From: Sulfurospirillum sp.
GTDB lineage: Bacteria > Campylobacterota > Campylobacteria > Campylobacterales > Sulfurospirillaceae
Direction of reading: 5' to 3'
DNA: 40,386 nt
Assembly (NCBI GenBank): GCA_026987955.1
Contig: JALSME010000100.1
Coordinates: 1-40,386 of the forward strand
Below, piece by piece: positions 9,134 through 17,381 of this stretch. Below the pieces are notes generated by a model. That model saw only the letters and a program-made list of their open reading frames with translations. It was not told the origin of the DNA and did not search any database. The position numbers and the translations under genes are program-made. Positions within the stretch are counted from its first letter, which is position 1; the number at the start of each line of letters is the position of its first letter.

Positions 9134-9963
9134 TCTATATTTATATTTTTTAGGTATTCACTAATTTTTGGGATATTGTCTTTTCTGCACACGAGACAAG
9201 TTGGTATCTCAAGAATGTTTTTATCGACAACAGTTGTTTTTAGTTTATCTATGTAACCATATTTTTCAACAATAATCCTGGGAATGATTGCTCTACCCAT
9301 GCCCAGTTCTATACATGAGAGTATTACTTCAAAATCAGCAATTTCAATTAGATCACAATCATATATATTGATATGTTCATAGTATGTTTTCATTGCATTG
9401 TGATAAGCACAGTTCTCTTCATATGCTAATATAGTGTTATTTTGAATTTTTGTATCCTTTTTTTCTAAAAAAAGAAGTTCATTATGAAATTTTTTTAAAA
9501 CTAATATATCCTTATTTTTTGGTACATGATTTATAAAACCAATGTCAATTTTGTAGTCTAGTAGCAATCTTATAATAGGTAGTTTAGTTTTTATTACAAG
9601 CTTTAGTTCAATATTGGGGAAATCTGTATTTAAATTTTTTAAAAAAGGAATTAATCTTTTACTAGCATTTGAGTGAGTAGATGCTACTACTAGAGTTTCT
9701 TGTAGATTAATATTTTTCATTTGCATTTGAACTTCTTTAAATTTTTTCTCTAGCTCACATGCAAGAGGAAAAAGTTTTTCTCCCTCTTTTGTTAGTATTA
9801 CGCCTTTTGGCACTCTATGAAAAAGTTTGTGTCCTAACTGTTTTTCAAGTTGCTTGATTCTTAGTGTAACATTTGCTTGGGTCACTTTTAATTTTTTTGC
9901 TCCTAGAGTAAAACTTTTACTTTTTGTAACAGCTATAAAAATTTTTAAAAGGTTAGAATCCAT
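9130..9963 (-). CDS. LysR-family transcriptional regulator
   Basis: 277-residue LTTR. The N-terminal winged helix-turn-helix is clear (FTLGAKKLKVTQANVTLRIKQLEKQLG, then LFHRVPKGVILTKEG). The following domain is a typical two-lobe periplasmic-binding-like effector domain. It lies between the M20 gene (convergent, stops overlapping) and the ABC importer operon (divergent), the classic position for an LTTR controlling the adjacent divergent operon. A palindromic site sits ten bases upstream of its start codon. The inducer is presumably an intermediate of the N-acyl amino acid or peptide pathway; this is inference. Confidence 0.93.
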   Translation of the reverse strand: MDSNLLKIFIAVTKSKSFTLGAKKLKVTQANVTLRIKQLEKQLGHKLFHRVPKGVILTKEGEKLFPLACELEKKFKEVQMQMKNINLQETLVVASTHSNASKRLIPFLKNLNTDFPNIELKLVIKTKLPIIRLLLDYKIDIGFINHVPKNKDILVLKKFHNELLFLEKKDTKIQNNTILAYEENCAYHNAMKTYYEHINIYDCDLIEIADFEVILSCIELGMGRAIIPRIIVEKYGYIDKLKTTVVDKNILEIPTCLVCRKDNIPKISEYLKNINID

Positions 9964-9972
9964 GTAAACTCC

Positions 9973-10005
9973 ATATATAATTGTTCAGAAGGTTCAATTA
10001 TATAT
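9973..10005. promoter_or_regulatory. Probable LysR operator (TTG-N11-CAA inside 11-bp inverted repeats)
   Basis: Perfect 11-base arms ATATATAATTG (9973-9983) and CAATTATATAT (9995-10005) flank an 11-base spacer. The inner TTG...CAA fits the LTTR T-N11-A box. It is placed between lysR and the divergent importer genes, close to the lysR start codon, as expected for an autorepression and activation site. Confidence 0.6.
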
Positions 10006-10133
10006 CATATAAGCTAAAAGTTACTACTATTGCATTTAGTATAAATTTTTTTTATATGGACAATAATTATAAGTAATTTGACATGAAAATATTTATTATA
10101 TATACTTATTGTAATTCAAAAAAAGGAGTTTTT

Positions 10134-11666
10134 ATGAAGAAAATAATAATGGGGCTAGCTACAGTTGCTCTACTATGTTCTGTCGGAAATGCTAAAACTT
10201 TAAAAGTTGGTTTGGCATCAGGTGCTTTAAGTATGGATCCATACGCTCACAATGAAACAGCAACAAATTCAATTCTTTCAAATATATTTGATGCTTTAAT
10301 ATCTTTTGATAAAGATATTAACACTCATCCAGGATTGGCAGTTTCGTGGACTAATCCTGAACCTACAGTGTGGATTATGAATCTAAGAAAGGGTGTTAAA
10401 TTTCACAATGGAAGTGATTTTAATGCAGATGATGTTGTTTTCTCTTTCAATAGAGTAAAAACATGGAATAAATCAGGCTTCAAAGGAAAAGTTAGTGCTA
10501 TAGATTCAGTTGAAAAAATAGATGACTATACTGTTAAGTTTATAACAAAAAAACCTTATCCTGTGTTTTTAAGAAAGCTAACATATGTAAATATATTAGA
10601 TAAAGAGACACTTGAGGGAAAAAGTGATCAGTGGATTGGACTAAATCCTATTGGAACAGGTCCATATAAACTCACTTCATGGAGTAAGGGTGATCATATA
10701 AAAATGGATGCAAATAAAGATTACTGGAGAGGTGTAGCAAAATTTGATAAAGTCCTTTTTAGACCATTAACAAATAATGCTACAAGGGTTGCAGCAATTC
10801 TTAGTAATGAAGTTGATATTATAAATAGAGTTCCTGTTGTTGATGTAAATAGAGTTAAAAATAACGATAAGTTAAATTTCTTTGTTCAGCCAGGATTGAG
10901 ATTGATATATTTGCAAATGGATCAAGATAGAGATAAATCTCCATACATTAAGTCTCATGACGGTAAGAATCCTCTAAAAGATGTTAGAGTAAGGAAAGCT
11001 ATATATTATGGTATAAATGAAGATGCAATTGTTAAGTATGTTATGAAGGGTTTTGCAAAACCTGCAGCTCAACTCAGTCCAAGTGCTGTATTTGGTTATG
11101 ACCCAAGCATAAAAAGACCATCATATAATCCAAAAAAAGCTAAAGCACTTCTTGCAGAAGCTGGCTATCCAAATGGTTTTGAAATTCAATTGGATTCACC
11201 AAACAACAGATATATTAACGATGCACAAATTGCTCAAGCAGTTGCTTCCTCTTTAGCAAAAATTGGTATAAAAGTAAAAGTTAATGCAACTCCAAAATCA
11301 ACATTCTTTAAAGAGACAGGAAAGCTAAATACAAGCTTTTTCTTAATCGGATGGGCAAGTAGTGATGGTGATGCTAGTTCAATCTTAGATGGTTGTGTTC
11401 ATACATATGATGCAGAGACAGGATATGGAAGATATAACAGAGGAAGATATTCTAATCCAAAAGTTGATGCTCTTATCGAAGAATCAGCTGGTATTATGGA
11501 TCCAAAGAAGCGTTTAGAGGTGCTTAGAGCTGCACAGAAACTAGCTATTGTTGATGATCAAAACTTCATACCTCTTCACTATCAAGTAGATATTTATGCA
11601 TCTAGCAAAGATATTCAATTTGAGACAAGAGTAGATAGCCGCATCTGGGCTTATGATATAAAATAA
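10134..11666 (+). CDS. Periplasmic peptide-binding protein of an ABC importer (SBP family 5)
   Basis: 510-residue DppA/OppA/GsiB-like solute-binding protein. The true start is the ATG at 10134, five bases after AAAAGGAG; the track's earlier ATG adds 17 residues that precede an obvious signal peptide (MKKIIMGLATVALLCSVGNA, cleaved before K). No lipobox is seen, so it is a soluble periplasmic protein. The family 5 signature appears as LRKGVKFHNGSDFNADDVVFSF, and GTGPYKL follows. It is the first gene of a five-gene transport operon and is separated from the permeases by a strong hairpin, as is common where binding protein is made in excess. The ligand cannot be read from sequence. Confidence 0.93.
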   Translation: MKKIIMGLATVALLCSVGNAKTLKVGLASGALSMDPYAHNETATNSILSNIFDALISFDKDINTHPGLAVSWTNPEPTVWIMNLRKGVKFHNGSDFNADDVVFSFNRVKTWNKSGFKGKVSAIDSVEKIDDYTVKFITKKPYPVFLRKLTYVNILDKETLEGKSDQWIGLNPIGTGPYKLTSWSKGDHIKMDANKDYWRGVAKFDKVLFRPLTNNATRVAAILSNEVDIINRVPVVDVNRVKNNDKLNFFVQPGLRLIYLQMDQDRDKSPYIKSHDGKNPLKDVRVRKAIYYGINEDAIVKYVMKGFAKPAAQLSPSAVFGYDPSIKRPSYNPKKAKALLAEAGYPNGFEIQLDSPNNRYINDAQIAQAVASSLAKIGIKVKVNATPKSTFFKETGKLNTSFFLIGWASSDGDASSILDGCVHTYDAETGYGRYNRGRYSNPKVDALIEESAGIMDPKKRLEVLRAAQKLAIVDDQNFIPLHYQVDIYASSKDIQFETRVDSRIWAYDIK

Positions 11667-11670
11667 AACA

Positions 11671-11697
11671 TAACCTCACTCTAAAAGAGTGAGGTTA
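11671..11697 (+). terminator. Intercistronic stem-loop between binding protein and permease genes
   Basis: Perfect 12-base stem TAACCTCACTCT / AGAGTGAGGTTA with an AAA loop, five bases after the binding-protein stop codon. No uridine run follows, so it is more likely a 3'-end stabiliser or partial attenuator that keeps binding-protein mRNA above permease mRNA than a full terminator. Confidence 0.7.
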
Positions 11698-11711
11698 CCC
11701 ATGGAAAAATT

Positions 11712-12662
11712 ATGACAAAATATATTTTAAATAGACTTTTTCACTCTGCCTTAGTAATGTTTACTATTAGCTTTATAGTATTTTTTATAATGTTTAAAGC
11801 TGGTGACCCTGTTGAGCTTATGCTTCCACCTGATGCAACTCAACAAGATGTAGTTGACATGAGAGCTGCCTTAGGGCTTGATAAATCGTTTATTGTGCAG
11901 TATCAAAAGTTTCTTGTTAATGTTTCAAAAGGAAATTTAGGAAATTCATTTATATATGGACAACCTGCATTAGATATTGTATTTGAAAGAATGCCTGCTA
12001 CTATGGAGTTAGCAGTTATTGCTATGTTTATATCGGTACTAGTAGGAATACCACTAGGTATTATCTCTTCTATAAAACCTAACTCTATATTAAGTAGGAT
12101 TATCATGTTTTTTTCTTTAGCAGGTATTTCAGTGCCTGTTTTTTGGACTGGTATGATACTCGTACTTATATTCTCTGTTATTTTAGGTGTTCTTCCTAGT
12201 TCTGGAAGAGGGGAGGTGTACCTGTTTACAAGTGCTTTTACATGGGATGGTATTAAGCATCTTATTATGCCAGTTGCAACTTTAGCCGTTTTTCAATTAG
12301 CTCTAATTTTAAGGCTAACAAGAACGGGTATGATGGAAGTTTTAATGCAAGATTATATTAAACTAGCAGCTGCAAAGGGAGTTCCTCGAAAAGTTATAGT
12401 TTACTATCATGCATTAAAAAATACACTTATTCCTTTAATAACAATTATCGGTATTCAGTTTGGACAATTAGTAGCCTTTACAATAGTTACAGAGACAATA
12501 TTTGCATGGCCAGGAACGGGAAAACTAATAATAGATTCTATACAAAATTTAGATAGACCAATAGTAGTTGCCTATTTACTAGTTATATCCTTTATTTTTG
12601 TAGCTATTAACTTTGTAGTAGATGTTTTATATACATTTGTAGATCCAAGAGTGAGGGTATGA
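11712..12662 (+). CDS. Peptide ABC transporter permease (DppB type)
   Basis: 316-residue inner-membrane subunit with an N-terminal helix (ILNRLFHSALVMFTISFIVFFIMF), six hydrophobic segments in all, and the DppB hallmark GDPVELMLP near residue 31. The binding-protein-dependent loop that docks the ATPases is visible as DYIKLAAAKGVPRKVIVYYHALKNTLIP. Starts with ATG at 11712 after the intercistronic hairpin. Overlaps the DppC-type gene by four bases (ATGA). Confidence 0.95.
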   Translation: MTKYILNRLFHSALVMFTISFIVFFIMFKAGDPVELMLPPDATQQDVVDMRAALGLDKSFIVQYQKFLVNVSKGNLGNSFIYGQPALDIVFERMPATMELAVIAMFISVLVGIPLGIISSIKPNSILSRIIMFFSLAGISVPVFWTGMILVLIFSVILGVLPSSGRGEVYLFTSAFTWDGIKHLIMPVATLAVFQLALILRLTRTGMMEVLMQDYIKLAAAKGVPRKVIVYYHALKNTLIPLITIIGIQFGQLVAFTIVTETIFAWPGTGKLIIDSIQNLDRPIVVAYLLVISFIFVAINFVVDVLYTFVDPRVRV

Positions 12663-13516
12663 TGAAACTATTTAAAAATAAGATATTAATAGAGTATTTT
12701 GAAGATAAGTTAGCAGCAGCAGGTCTTATTGTATTTTTAATACTTGCAATATTTGCAATTGCCCCATCACTATTTTCTTATCAAAATCCATATGATTTGA
12801 TGCAGCTATATTTGGAAAACAGTTTTCAAGCTCCAAATGCAAACTTTTGGTTAGGAACGGATGAGCAAGGAAGAGATATCTTCTCGGCAATCATGTATGG
12901 TCTTAGGGTTTCATTGTATGTTGGCTTTGCTAGTACTATTTTATCTGTTATTATCGGCTTTACACTTGGTTTAATATCTGGATATTATGGTGGATGGATT
13001 GATACTATTATTATGAGAATAGCTGATATTCAGCTCTCTTTTCCTGCAATTCTTATTGCTTTAATCATAATGGCACTATGGGGTGCTGGTGTTGGTAAAA
13101 TAATTATTGCAATCACAATTGTAAACTGGGTTTACTATGCAAGAACTGCAAGAGGTGTGGTGCTTAGTGAAAAAGAGAAGGATTATGCACAATCTGCAAA
13201 AGCATTGGGTATGAGTAATTTTTCTATAATATTTAAAGAAATTATGCCAAACACAACAGCTCCAATCATTGTAATTGCAACTGTAAGAATTGCAGTTGCA
13301 ATTATACTTGAAGCGACACTTAGCTTTTTAGGATTAGGTGTTCCTATAACTGAGCCATCATTAGGATCTCTCATATCCAATGGATATCAGGTTCTTTTTA
13401 GCGGTTATTGGTGGACTTCTGTTTTTCCAGGTATTGTTTTAATGATATTAATAATCTCTATAAACCTTATAGGTGATAGAACTAGAGATATAATGAATCC
13501 GAGGTTAAAAAGATAA
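12659..13516 (+). CDS. Peptide ABC transporter permease (DppC type)
   Basis: 285-residue inner-membrane subunit. It contains the conserved N-terminal helix and the WLGTDEQGRDIFSAIMYGLRVSL segment diagnostic of DppC/OppC. The EAA-like docking loop is EKDYAQSAKALGMSNFSIIFKEIMPN, and the protein ends in RTRDIMNPRLKR. Start at the first of two ATG codons, overlapping the upstream stop. TAATG overlap with the next ATPase gene. Confidence 0.95.
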   Translation: MMKLFKNKILIEYFEDKLAAAGLIVFLILAIFAIAPSLFSYQNPYDLMQLYLENSFQAPNANFWLGTDEQGRDIFSAIMYGLRVSLYVGFASTILSVIIGFTLGLISGYYGGWIDTIIMRIADIQLSFPAILIALIIMALWGAGVGKIIIAITIVNWVYYARTARGVVLSEKEKDYAQSAKALGMSNFSIIFKEIMPNTTAPIIVIATVRIAVAIILEATLSFLGLGVPITEPSLGSLISNGYQVLFSGYWWTSVFPGIVLMILIISINLIGDRTRDIMNPRLKR

Positions 13517-14472
13517 TGGCACTACTAGAAGTAAACAATTTACATACACATTTTTTTACAAGAAATGGGATTATTAAAGCCGTAGATGGTATTAGTTTTT
13601 CAATAGAAAAAGGTGAGATACTAGGTATAGTTGGAGAATCTGGAGCAGGAAAATCTATAACAGGGTTTTCTATGCTTGGACTTATCGACCAACCAGGTAA
13701 AATAGTCAGTGGAGAGATAATTTTTAATGGTGTGGACTTGGTGAAAAAAAGTGAAAAAGAGCTTCAAAAGATAAGAGGTAATGAGATAGCAATGATATTT
13801 CAAGACCCCCAAACTTCACTAAATCCTGTTATTAGTATTGGCGATCAACTTATGGAGGCAATACTCTATCATAATAAAAAAGCATCAAAAAAAGATGCTT
13901 ATAATGCTAGTGTAGATATATTGAAATTAGTTGGACTACCAGCAGCAGAAAAAAGGATGAAGAGTTATCCTCACCAACTCTCTGGTGGTATGAAACAAAG
14001 AGTAGTCATTGCAATGGCACTTCTAAACAATCCAAAATTGTTAGTTGCAGATGAGCCAACAACTGCACTTGATGTTACTATTCAGGCACAGATACTTTAT
14101 CTTATGAAAAAGCTTAGCAAGGATTTTGATTCTTCGTTGATTTTAATTACCCATGATATAGCAGTCGTTTCGCAGTTATGTGACAAGATAGCTGTAATGT
14201 ATGCTGGACGTATAGTTGAATATGGTAAAAAAGAGGATATTATATTCAACCCAAAACATCCTTACACAAAGGGCTTAATTGAATGCTTGCCGAAACTCAA
14301 TGATGACAAAGAGAGACTATATCAAATTCCAGGTATTATGCCATCACTTCTTTCTCTTCCTGAAGGATGCTATTTTAAGGACAGATGTGAGTTTGCAGAT
14401 AAAGAGTGCGATGTCTATCCTGATCAACAAGATATAGAGGGAAGGAGAATATTTTGTCACAAAGTGAAGTAA
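13516..14472 (+). CDS. Peptide ABC transporter ATPase (DppD type)
   Basis: 318-residue cytoplasmic ATPase with Walker [10 protein letters not shown]-loop [11 protein letters not shown], signature LSGGMKQRV, Walker B LLVADEP and switch ITHDI. The C-terminal oligopeptide-importer extension with clustered cysteines ([15 protein letters not shown]) is present; in this family it can carry an Fe-S cluster. Pairs with the following gene to form a DppDF heterodimer. Start overlaps the upstream TAA by one base; its end overlaps the next gene by 19 bases. Confidence 0.95.
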   Translation: MALLEVNNLHTHFFTRNGIIKAVDGISFSIEKGEILGIVGESGAGKSITGFSMLGLIDQPGKIVSGEIIFNGVDLVKKSEKELQKIRGNEIAMIFQDPQTSLNPVISIGDQLMEAILYHNKKASKKDAYNASVDILKLVGLPAAEKRMKSYPHQLSGGMKQRVVIAMALLNNPKLLVADEPTTALDVTIQAQILYLMKKLSKDFDSSLILITHDIAVVSQLCDKIAVMYAGRIVEYGKKEDIIFNPKHPYTKGLIECLPKLNDDKERLYQIPGIMPSLLSLPEGCYFKDRCEFADKECDVYPDQQDIEGRRIFCHKVK

Positions 14473-15431
14473 AATTACTAGAAGTTAAAAATGTAGAAAA
14501 AATCTTTTCTGTTAAAGTAGGTACATTTGAAAAAAAAGATCTTCATGCTTTAAATAAAGTAAGCTTTGATATTTTTAAGGGTAAGACTCTATCTTTAGTC
14601 GGTGAGAGTGGTTGTGGTAAAACAACTATTGGAAAGGTCATATTAGGACTTTATAAGGCGACAAATGGCTCTGTAATGTTTCAAGACAAAGATATAGCAC
14701 AATTATCCCCTATTAAAAGAGGCTCTATACAAAGTGATGTTCAGATGATTTTTCAAGATCCATATTCGTCTTTAAATCCTAGAAAAAAAATAAAAATTAT
14801 TTTGGAACAACCCTTAAAAATTCATACAAAAATGAATAAAAAAGAGAGATTAGAAACAATACTTTCTCTGTGTGATGATGTTGGAATTGATCATACTTAT
14901 TTGGAGAGATACCCTCACCAGTTTTCAGGAGGGCAAAGACAAAGAATAGCAATTGCACGAGCAATGGTACTAAAACCAAAACTTATTTTGGCAGACGAGC
15001 CCATATCGGCACTAGATGTGTCTATACAAGCACAAATCTTAAACTTAATGATGGATTTAAGAGAAAAATATAAAATGACAATGCTTTTTATAACTCATGA
15101 TATTAGTGTTGTAAAACATCTAAGTGATTATGTGGCTGTAATGTATTTAGGTGAGATTGTTGAATATGCTTCAAAAAAAGATTTATTTAAATCTCCACAG
15201 CATCCATATACAAAAATGCTATTTTCTACTGTTCCAGATATTCATACACCATTAATGACGGATAGTGTTTTAAAGACGGGAGAGATACAAAGTCCAATAG
15301 ATTTACCAACCGGATGTTTCTTTGCCAATAGATGTCCTTATAAAGATAGTTCGTGTGATGATAAGCATCCAGATTTGATTTCAATAGGCGATAATCACTT
15401 AGCAAGATGCCCTAAAATTGGTCAATTTTAA
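14454..15431 (+). CDS. Peptide ABC transporter ATPase (DppF type)
   Basis: 325-residue partner ATPase with [35 protein letters not shown] and ITHDI motifs, and a C-terminal cysteine-bearing extension ([15 protein letters not shown]). Initiates at TTG 14454 inside the previous gene, supported by AAGGAG six bases upstream. It completes an SBP-B-C-D-F importer of the dipeptide/oligopeptide class. Confidence 0.95.
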   Translation: MSQSEVKLLEVKNVEKIFSVKVGTFEKKDLHALNKVSFDIFKGKTLSLVGESGCGKTTIGKVILGLYKATNGSVMFQDKDIAQLSPIKRGSIQSDVQMIFQDPYSSLNPRKKIKIILEQPLKIHTKMNKKERLETILSLCDDVGIDHTYLERYPHQFSGGQRQRIAIARAMVLKPKLILADEPISALDVSIQAQILNLMMDLREKYKMTMLFITHDISVVKHLSDYVAVMYLGEIVEYASKKDLFKSPQHPYTKMLFSTVPDIHTPLMTDSVLKTGEIQSPIDLPTGCFFANRCPYKDSSCDDKHPDLISIGDNHLARCPKIGQF

Positions 15432-15433
15432 AT

Positions 15434-16366
15434 TTGAAAAAAAATAATATAGACTATGAAAAGGTATTAAAAGAGATAGAAAAAGAGGTTTTGCCTTTTA
15501 TGTGTGATGGAGAAGTTGCAAGCTACATTGCACCACTAGCAGGTGTTAATCCTAATCAATTTGCTATGAGTTTGCAGTTTTTAGATGGAAGGGAATATCA
15601 CAAAGGTGCGAGCCAAAAGAAATTCTCAATTCAAAGTATTTCTAAAGTTTTTAGTTTTGCACATATTATGAAGCTATATAAAGGTGATTTGCAAAATCGT
15701 TTGGGGCTAGAGCCATCTGGCAATCCATTTAATTCTTTGGTCTTATTAGAGTATGAAAATGGAGTTCCAAGAAATCCATTTATAAATGCAGGAGCTATAG
15801 TTGTAGCAGATATGCTGATTAGTTATTACAAGAACAATACATTTGATAAGGTTTTAGAGCATATTAGGCTTGTTGGCGATACTCTTAATGTTGATTTTGA
15901 CAATGGGCTATATCAGTGTGAAAAAATCAGTGGGTATAGAAACTATTCAATGGTAAATATGATGAAAAGCTTTGGTAATATCAAAAATAGTATAGATGAT
16001 GTTATGAGTCTCTATTTTAAACTTTGTTCTATAGAAATGAATACAAAAGAGTTATGCAGAACAATGCTTTTTTTAGCGAACCACGGAGTTAATCCAATTA
16101 CAAAAGATGTTTTTTTGACTTCTTCTCAAGCAAAAAGGGTTAATGCACTTATGCTTACATGTGGACATTATGATGCTTCAGGAGATTTTGCCTATAGAGT
16201 TGGAATCCCTGCTAAAAGCGGAGTAGGAGGAGGTATTGTGGCTATAATACCTGGCTTGATGTCACTTTGTGTCTATTCTCCAAGACTTAATAAAAAAGGT
16301 AATTCTTTAGTTGGAACTAAGGCTTTAGAGCTATTTACAACAAAAACTGGATTGTCTATTTTTTAG
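15434..16366 (+). CDS. glsA: Glutaminase
   Basis: 310-residue serine-dependent beta-lactamase-like glutaminase that hydrolyses glutamine to glutamate and ammonia in the cytoplasm. The catalytic SxxK is SISK (S68, K71). Other hallmarks are GNPFNSLV, PRNPFINAGAI, NHGVNP and the C-terminal AKSGVGGGIVAIIP and KGNSLVGTKAL. Length matches the family (about 310). Starts at TTG two bases after the dppF stop, so it is the last gene of the importer operon. That placement suggests the imported compound yields glutamine or a glutaminyl product; glutaminase could also act on free glutamine. Confidence 0.95.
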   Translation: MKKNNIDYEKVLKEIEKEVLPFMCDGEVASYIAPLAGVNPNQFAMSLQFLDGREYHKGASQKKFSIQSISKVFSFAHIMKLYKGDLQNRLGLEPSGNPFNSLVLLEYENGVPRNPFINAGAIVVADMLISYYKNNTFDKVLEHIRLVGDTLNVDFDNGLYQCEKISGYRNYSMVNMMKSFGNIKNSIDDVMSLYFKLCSIEMNTKELCRTMLFLANHGVNPITKDVFLTSSQAKRVNALMLTCGHYDASGDFAYRVGIPAKSGVGGGIVAIIPGLMSLCVYSPRLNKKGNSLVGTKALELFTTKTGLSIF

Positions 16367-16379
16367 GTATAAATAGAGC

Positions 16380-17381
16380 TTAAATTACAAAGTATTTATG
16401 AGCTTCTTCTCTTGTTGGAAGTGGAGTAGTTTTTAATATTTTTTCTCCCATATGTACACTGTATTGCGTTGATATGTCTGTTTTGGCAAATGTAAGCACA
16501 ATTCTAGCTGCTAAATTGAAGTCTTCTTCATCGGCACTATTAGATAGCAGGGCAAATGGTCCTGGTATTTCATCGGCCTTAATTTTTATATATTTATGGT
16601 TTATAGCTTTTTCAAGTAGTTCATTTTCATTTTTATCTCTTCCAATAACAAGTTTTGATCCATTTGGTAGTCTTAGATGTCTTCCATTTTTTAGTACATC
16701 TATATCCTCAACTTCAAGATCATTATGCTCAATAAATTCACGCATTTTTTTTGTAAAGTTGATGTCTGTTAGAAGACACCCACCACCAGGACTTTGAAAA
16801 TTCTCCCAGCCAAATTCTGCTGCAAGTCTTAGTTGTACCTCTCTACTTCTTCCACTAATATCAAGTAGTTTCTCTCTATCAACCCAGCCCTCTCTTTCTG
16901 GTTTTGTAATTTCCATATTTTTTGCACACATTGGACGAAGGATTAAGTCCTCTTCATCAAGAGCTAGTTTCTTTACAAGCCCAAGAGCTTCTGAGCGCTG
17001 ACTCATTGGGCGTTGACCAAGCACTTCACCTGTTACCATAAAATCTGCATCTAGTTCCGTTAAGTACTCCTTGGCAATACGAAACATAAAGCCATGGCAG
17101 TCAATACAAGGATTAAAATGTTTTCCATAGCCATATTTTGGATTGAAAAGTACTTTTTTCAAGTAATCATCTCGCACATCTAAAACTAAAAATTTTGCTC
17201 CCGCAAGTTCTGCTCTCTCTCTCATAATATCACTTACATCAGTTCTGCTTCCAAACCCTATATTCATATTGATTGCAGTTACTTTTATACCCTGCATTGT
17301 CATGAGTTTAATTGCAATCATACTATCAAGTCCACCGCTGAAAAGTGCTAATGCATGGTATTGTTTTTTATTGTCTTTCAT
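16380..17381 (-). CDS. PP-loop tRNA thiouridylase-like protein with C-terminal NFACT-R domain
   Basis: 333 residues. An N-type ATP pyrophosphatase domain starts with the PP-loop SGGLDS (15-20), as in MnmA and ThiI. CIDC (C92, C95) and a conserved cysteine in GGGCLLTD (C202) are candidate sulfur-carrying or Fe-S ligands. From about residue 229 the sequence switches to an NFACT-R (DUF814)-like RNA-binding domain (NGRHLRL, VIGRDKNENELL, KADEIPGPFALL). A ThiI/MnmA-like domain fused to NFACT-R has been proposed as an RNA thiolation enzyme; the exact uridine target here is not readable. It overlaps the 3' end of dnaG by 14 bases. Confidence 0.85.
   Translation of the reverse strand: MKDNKKQYHALALFSGGLDSMIAIKLMTMQGIKVTAINMNIGFGSRTDVSDIMRERAELAGAKFLVLDVRDDYLKKVLFNPKYGYGKHFNPCIDCHGFMFRIAKEYLTELDADFMVTGEVLGQRPMSQRSEALGLVKKLALDEEDLILRPMCAKNMEITKPEREGWVDREKLLDISGRSREVQLRLAAEFGWENFQSPGGGCLLTDINFTKKMREFIEHNDLEVEDIDVLKNGRHLRLPNGSKLVIGRDKNENELLEKAINHKYIKIKADEIPGPFALLSNSADEEDFNLAARIVLTFAKTDISTQYSVHMGEKILKTTPLPTREEAHKYFVI

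Noticed and set aside
10083-10133. Extended start for the binding protein
   Set aside because: The 17 extra residues precede a complete signal peptide, and the internal ATG at 10134 has a strong AAAAGGAG.
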